Below are positions 46,116-48,304 of a stretch of 48,304 nt of DNA, one piece after another. Below the pieces are notes generated by a model, which ran no database searches, had not been told where the DNA came from, and saw only the letters and a list, made by a program, of their open reading frames with translations. How positions within the stretch are numbered: position 1 is the stretch's first letter; each line of letters opens with the position of its first letter. A program made the position numbers and the translations under genes. The stretch comes from a bacterium (lineage in GTDB: Bacteria > Joyebacterota > Joyebacteria > Joyebacterales > Joyebacteraceae). Where the stretch lies: assembly GCA_025774545.1 (NCBI GenBank), contig JALGVU010000008.1, forward strand, positions 1 through 48,304, written 5' to 3'.

Positions 46116-46616
46116 GTGCCCTTTGTGCTCGTGCGCATCGACGACAGGCTCATCCACGGCCAGGTGGCCGTGGCGTGGGGATCTTGGCTCGCGCCCGATC
46201 GCATCGTCCTCGTGAACGACGAGGTCGCGACGACGGAGTGGAAGCGTGATCTCTATGGCGCCACGGACGCGCTGGGCGCGGCCGTGGCGATCGCCACGAT
46301 CGAGCAGTTTCTGAGGAGCGTTCGCGAAGGCAGCTGGGAGTCTGAGCGCCTGATCGTGATCGTGGAGTCGCCGCGCGATCTTCTCTCCCTGGTGCGCGGC
46401 GGTCTCGAGATCGCGAGCGCGAACGTCGGGGGGATGCACTACTCGGAGGGGAAGCGGGAGCTTCTGCCCTACGTCTTCGTCGATGACGAGGACGCGGCGG
46501 TCCTTCGCGAGATCATCGCTGCCGGCACGGCGCTCGAGGCGAGGGACGTCCCGCAGGCGCAGCCGGTCGACGTGGTCTCCCTCCTCGAGCGGTCCGGGGA
46601 CGAGCGGACGGGGTGA
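46116..46616 (+). CDS. PTS system mannose-family EIIB component
   Basis: The 166-residue protein starts FVLVRIDDRLIHGQVAVAW, the diagnostic EIIB-Man motif with His14 as phospho-acceptor. It continues with IVLVNDEVATTEWKRDL and VGGMHYSEGKRELLPYVFV. EIIB normally passes phosphate from EIIA to the incoming sugar. Here the next gene is a GH57 enzyme rather than EIIC/EIID. GTG 46116 is the start. Confidence 0.92.
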   Translation: MPFVLVRIDDRLIHGQVAVAWGSWLAPDRIVLVNDEVATTEWKRDLYGATDALGAAVAIATIEQFLRSVREGSWESERLIVIVESPRDLLSLVRGGLEIASANVGGMHYSEGKRELLPYVFVDDEDAAVLREIIAAGTALEARDVPQAQPVDVVSLLERSGDERTG

Positions 46617-46653
46617 GACTTCGCCGCTTCCCTGTTTCGGAAAGGTACGGGCA

Positions 46654-48304
46654 TTGACGAAGACCACGCTCATCCTCTGCATACACAACCACCAGCCCGT
46701 CGGTAATCTGCCCGAGGTGTTCGAGTACTCGTACAGGAACGCGTACCTCCCGTTTCTCGAGCACATCGAGCGCCACCCGGACGTCAGAATCGTGCTTCAC
46801 AACAGCGGGCCGCTCCTCGAGTGGTACGAGGAGCAGGCTCCCGATTACCTGTCCCGCGTGCGCGCGCTCGTCGAGCGCGGTCAGGTCGAGATCCTCTCCG
46901 GGGGGTTCTACGAGCCGGTCCTGCCCTCGATCCCCGAGCGCGACGCGCTCGGACAGATCGAGAGGATGAACGACTACGTCGAGCGGGTCTTCGGCAGGCG
47001 GCCGCGCGGCATGTGGCTCGCCGAGCGCGTGTGGGAGCCGAGGGTCGCCGCCACGATCGAACGGGCAGGCCTCGAATACGTGCCGGTCGACGACCACGAG
47101 TTCCGTCTCGCCGGTCTTCCGGACGAGGACCTGACGGGCTACTTCGTGACGGAGGACCAGGGGCTTCCGGTCAAGGTCTTCCCGATCAGCAAGCGGCTCC
47201 GCTACACGATTCCCTTCCAGGAGCCCGAGGCCACGGTCGCCGCCCTGCGTGAGATTCAGGAGCGCGGCCGGGGGCTCATGGCGCTCTTCGGCGACGACGG
47301 GGAGAAGTTCGGCGTCTGGCCGGGGACGCACGACCACGTCTATTCGGGCGGGTGGCTCGAGCGCTTCCTGCGCGCGCTCGGCGAGAACGCCGATTGGATC
47401 GAGACGTCGACCTTCGCGGAACACGTCGATCGCGAGCCCGCACGGGGCAGGGTCTATCTTCCGACGTCGTCGTACCCCGAGATGATGGAGTGGGCGCTTC
47501 CCACGCCGGCGCGGAGGTCGTACCAGCGGATGCAGAAGGAGCTCGAGGGACGGGGCCTCTTGGACGAGTGGGGTCCCTTCCTCGCGGGCGGCACGTGGAA
47601 GGGGTTCCTCTCGAAGTACGACGAGGCGAACCTCATGGCCCGGAAGATGTTCCGCGTCAGCGGCAAGATTGCGGCCCGGGAGCGCGGGCTCGATCTCCTG
47701 CGGGACGAGGGTTCGCTCCCGACGGACGTTCCGGCCGCCGCGGGCGCGCCCGCCCCGCCGATCGACGCCGACGCGGTCGATCGCGCCCGGGTGGAGCTCA
47801 TGAGGGGCCAGTGCAACTGCGCCTATTGGCACGGCGTGTTCGGCGGGCTCTACCTGCCGCACCTCCGGTCGGCCATCTACATCTACGAGCACCTGATCCG
47901 CGCCGAGAACATCGTGGAGGCCGCGCGCGGGGAGACGTGGGATCACGCCGAGGTCGTCGACCACGATCTCGACGGCGATCCCGAGGTCCTCCTCGAATCG
48001 CACTGGGCGAACGTCTACGTGGCGCCGCGTCGCGGTGGGACGCTCTTCGAGCTCGACCTCAAGGGTGTCGAGTCGAATCTTCTCGCGACGATGTCCCGCT
48101 ACGACGAGGCGTATCACGCCCACGTGGGCGACGTGGGGGCCGCGGACGCCGCTCCCGCCGGTGGATCCGGGGGGGAGGGCGCCGCCAGCATCCACGACTC
48201 CGTCACCGCGAAGGAGGACGGGCTCGAGCGGTTCGCCGCGCCGGACGGGCATCCGCGGCGGGCCGCCGTCGATCGCTTCCTCGCATCGGGCCGTCGACGC
48301 GAGG
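46654..48304 (+). CDS. GH57 glycoside hydrolase, 4-alpha-glucanotransferase/alpha-amylase type (3' truncated by window edge)
   Basis: The frame from TTG 46654 (GAAAGGT upstream) is open to the window end, 550 codons. The start TTLILCIHNHQPVGNLPEVF is typical of GH57. MWLAERVWEP holds the predicted nucleophile Glu124, and LFGDDGEKFGVWPGT the acid/base Asp215; both align with Glu123 and Asp214 of Thermococcus litoralis 4-alpha-glucanotransferase. CNCAYWHGVFGGLYLPHLRS, also typical, begins the C-terminal part. It likely remodels or degrades alpha-1,4-glucan in the cytoplasm, as no signal peptide is seen. Confidence 0.93.
   Translation, partial: MTKTTLILCIHNHQPVGNLPEVFEYSYRNAYLPFLEHIERHPDVRIVLHNSGPLLEWYEEQAPDYLSRVRALVERGQVEILSGGFYEPVLPSIPERDALGQIERMNDYVERVFGRRPRGMWLAERVWEPRVAATIERAGLEYVPVDDHEFRLAGLPDEDLTGYFVTEDQGLPVKVFPISKRLRYTIPFQEPEATVAALREIQERGRGLMALFGDDGEKFGVWPGTHDHVYSGGWLERFLRALGENADWIETSTFAEHVDREPARGRVYLPTSSYPEMMEWALPTPARRSYQRMQKELEGRGLLDEWGPFLAGGTWKGFLSKYDEANLMARKMFRVSGKIAARERGLDLLRDEGSLPTDVPAAAGAPAPPIDADAVDRARVELMRGQCNCAYWHGVFGGLYLPHLRSAIYIYEHLIRAENIVEAARGETWDHAEVVDHDLDGDPEVLLESHWANVYVAPRRGGTLFELDLKGVESNLLATMSRYDEAYHAHVGDVGAADAAPAGGSGGEGAASIHDSVTAKEDGLERFAAPDGHPRRAAVDRFLASGRRRE

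Overview
The window is G+C-rich bacterial DNA with strong G/C bias at third codon positions, GGAGG-type ribosome binding sites, and frequent GTG and TTG starts. Nearly every gene lies on the plus strand; the one clear exception is a DMT-family transporter at 32009-32902. A complete KDO pathway (kdsD, kdsA, kdsC, kdsB) and LPS-export genes (lptC, lptB) mark a Gram-negative, LPS-bearing cell. HprK next to mannose-type PTS EIIA and EIIB, an Aquifex-type short aconitase, many small Fe-S proteins and a ferredoxin-thioredoxin reductase fit an uncultured FCB-type lineage (Eisenbacteria- or Krumholzibacteria-like). That placement is inference from gene content only.

Layout. 1-5464: the tail of a 4Fe-4S protein, then housekeeping and accessory genes (Nudix hydrolase, GNAT, hotdog thioesterase, DsrE/YedF-like protein, a lipoprotein with a duplicated charged tail, an ArnT-like membrane glycosyltransferase, small membrane proteins) and a 40-bp tandem repeat at 4881-5014. 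5702-13811: glnS, an adenylate-kinase-like ATPase, a methyltransferase, an internally deleted PhzF remnant, a macro-domain protein, an amidohydrolase, a DUF72 protein, an EEP-family phosphatase and a DMT transporter. 13827-18213: aconitase followed by an Fe-S/thiol redox block (ferredoxin-type protein, glutaredoxin, FTR-rubredoxin fusion, a second ferredoxin-type protein) with a 16-bp tandem array at 17502-17597. 18254-24935: a tightly packed run, membrane protein - ogt - YihY - Ni superoxide dismutase - rpiA - gnd - zwf - pgl, joining DNA repair, superoxide removal and NADPH-producing pentose phosphate metabolism. 25128-30811: DUF4332 helix-hairpin-helix protein, a caspase/CHAT-like DUF6642 protein, a HAD hydrolase, a DUF1028-TPR secreted protein and a hybrid histidine kinase whose start is broken by a +1 frameshift. 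31506-34731: RRM protein, a convergent transporter gene, rplU-rpmA with a strong promoter and terminator, and an MBL-fold hydrolase. 34756-48304: a long envelope and regulation operon, kdsB-pyrG-kdsA-kdsC-kdsD-lptC-lptB-rpoN-lipoyl protein-lipA-hpf-hprK-EIIA-EIIB-GH57.

The last block resembles the proteobacterial kds-lpt-rpoN-hpf-pts locus. Here lptA is absent, pyrG is inserted (CTP supply for KdsB), and HprK with mannose-type EIIA/EIIB takes the place of ptsN/rapZ. The most notable observations are a Ni-SOD with a classical signal peptide positioned to expose the Ni-hook histidine on cleavage, the frameshifted kinase with prfB-like geometry at the stop, the PhzF gene reduced to its first ten or so residues plus its C-terminal third, and an orphan lipoyl carrier paired with lipA. 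No tRNA, rRNA, CRISPR array or insertion sequence was recognised.
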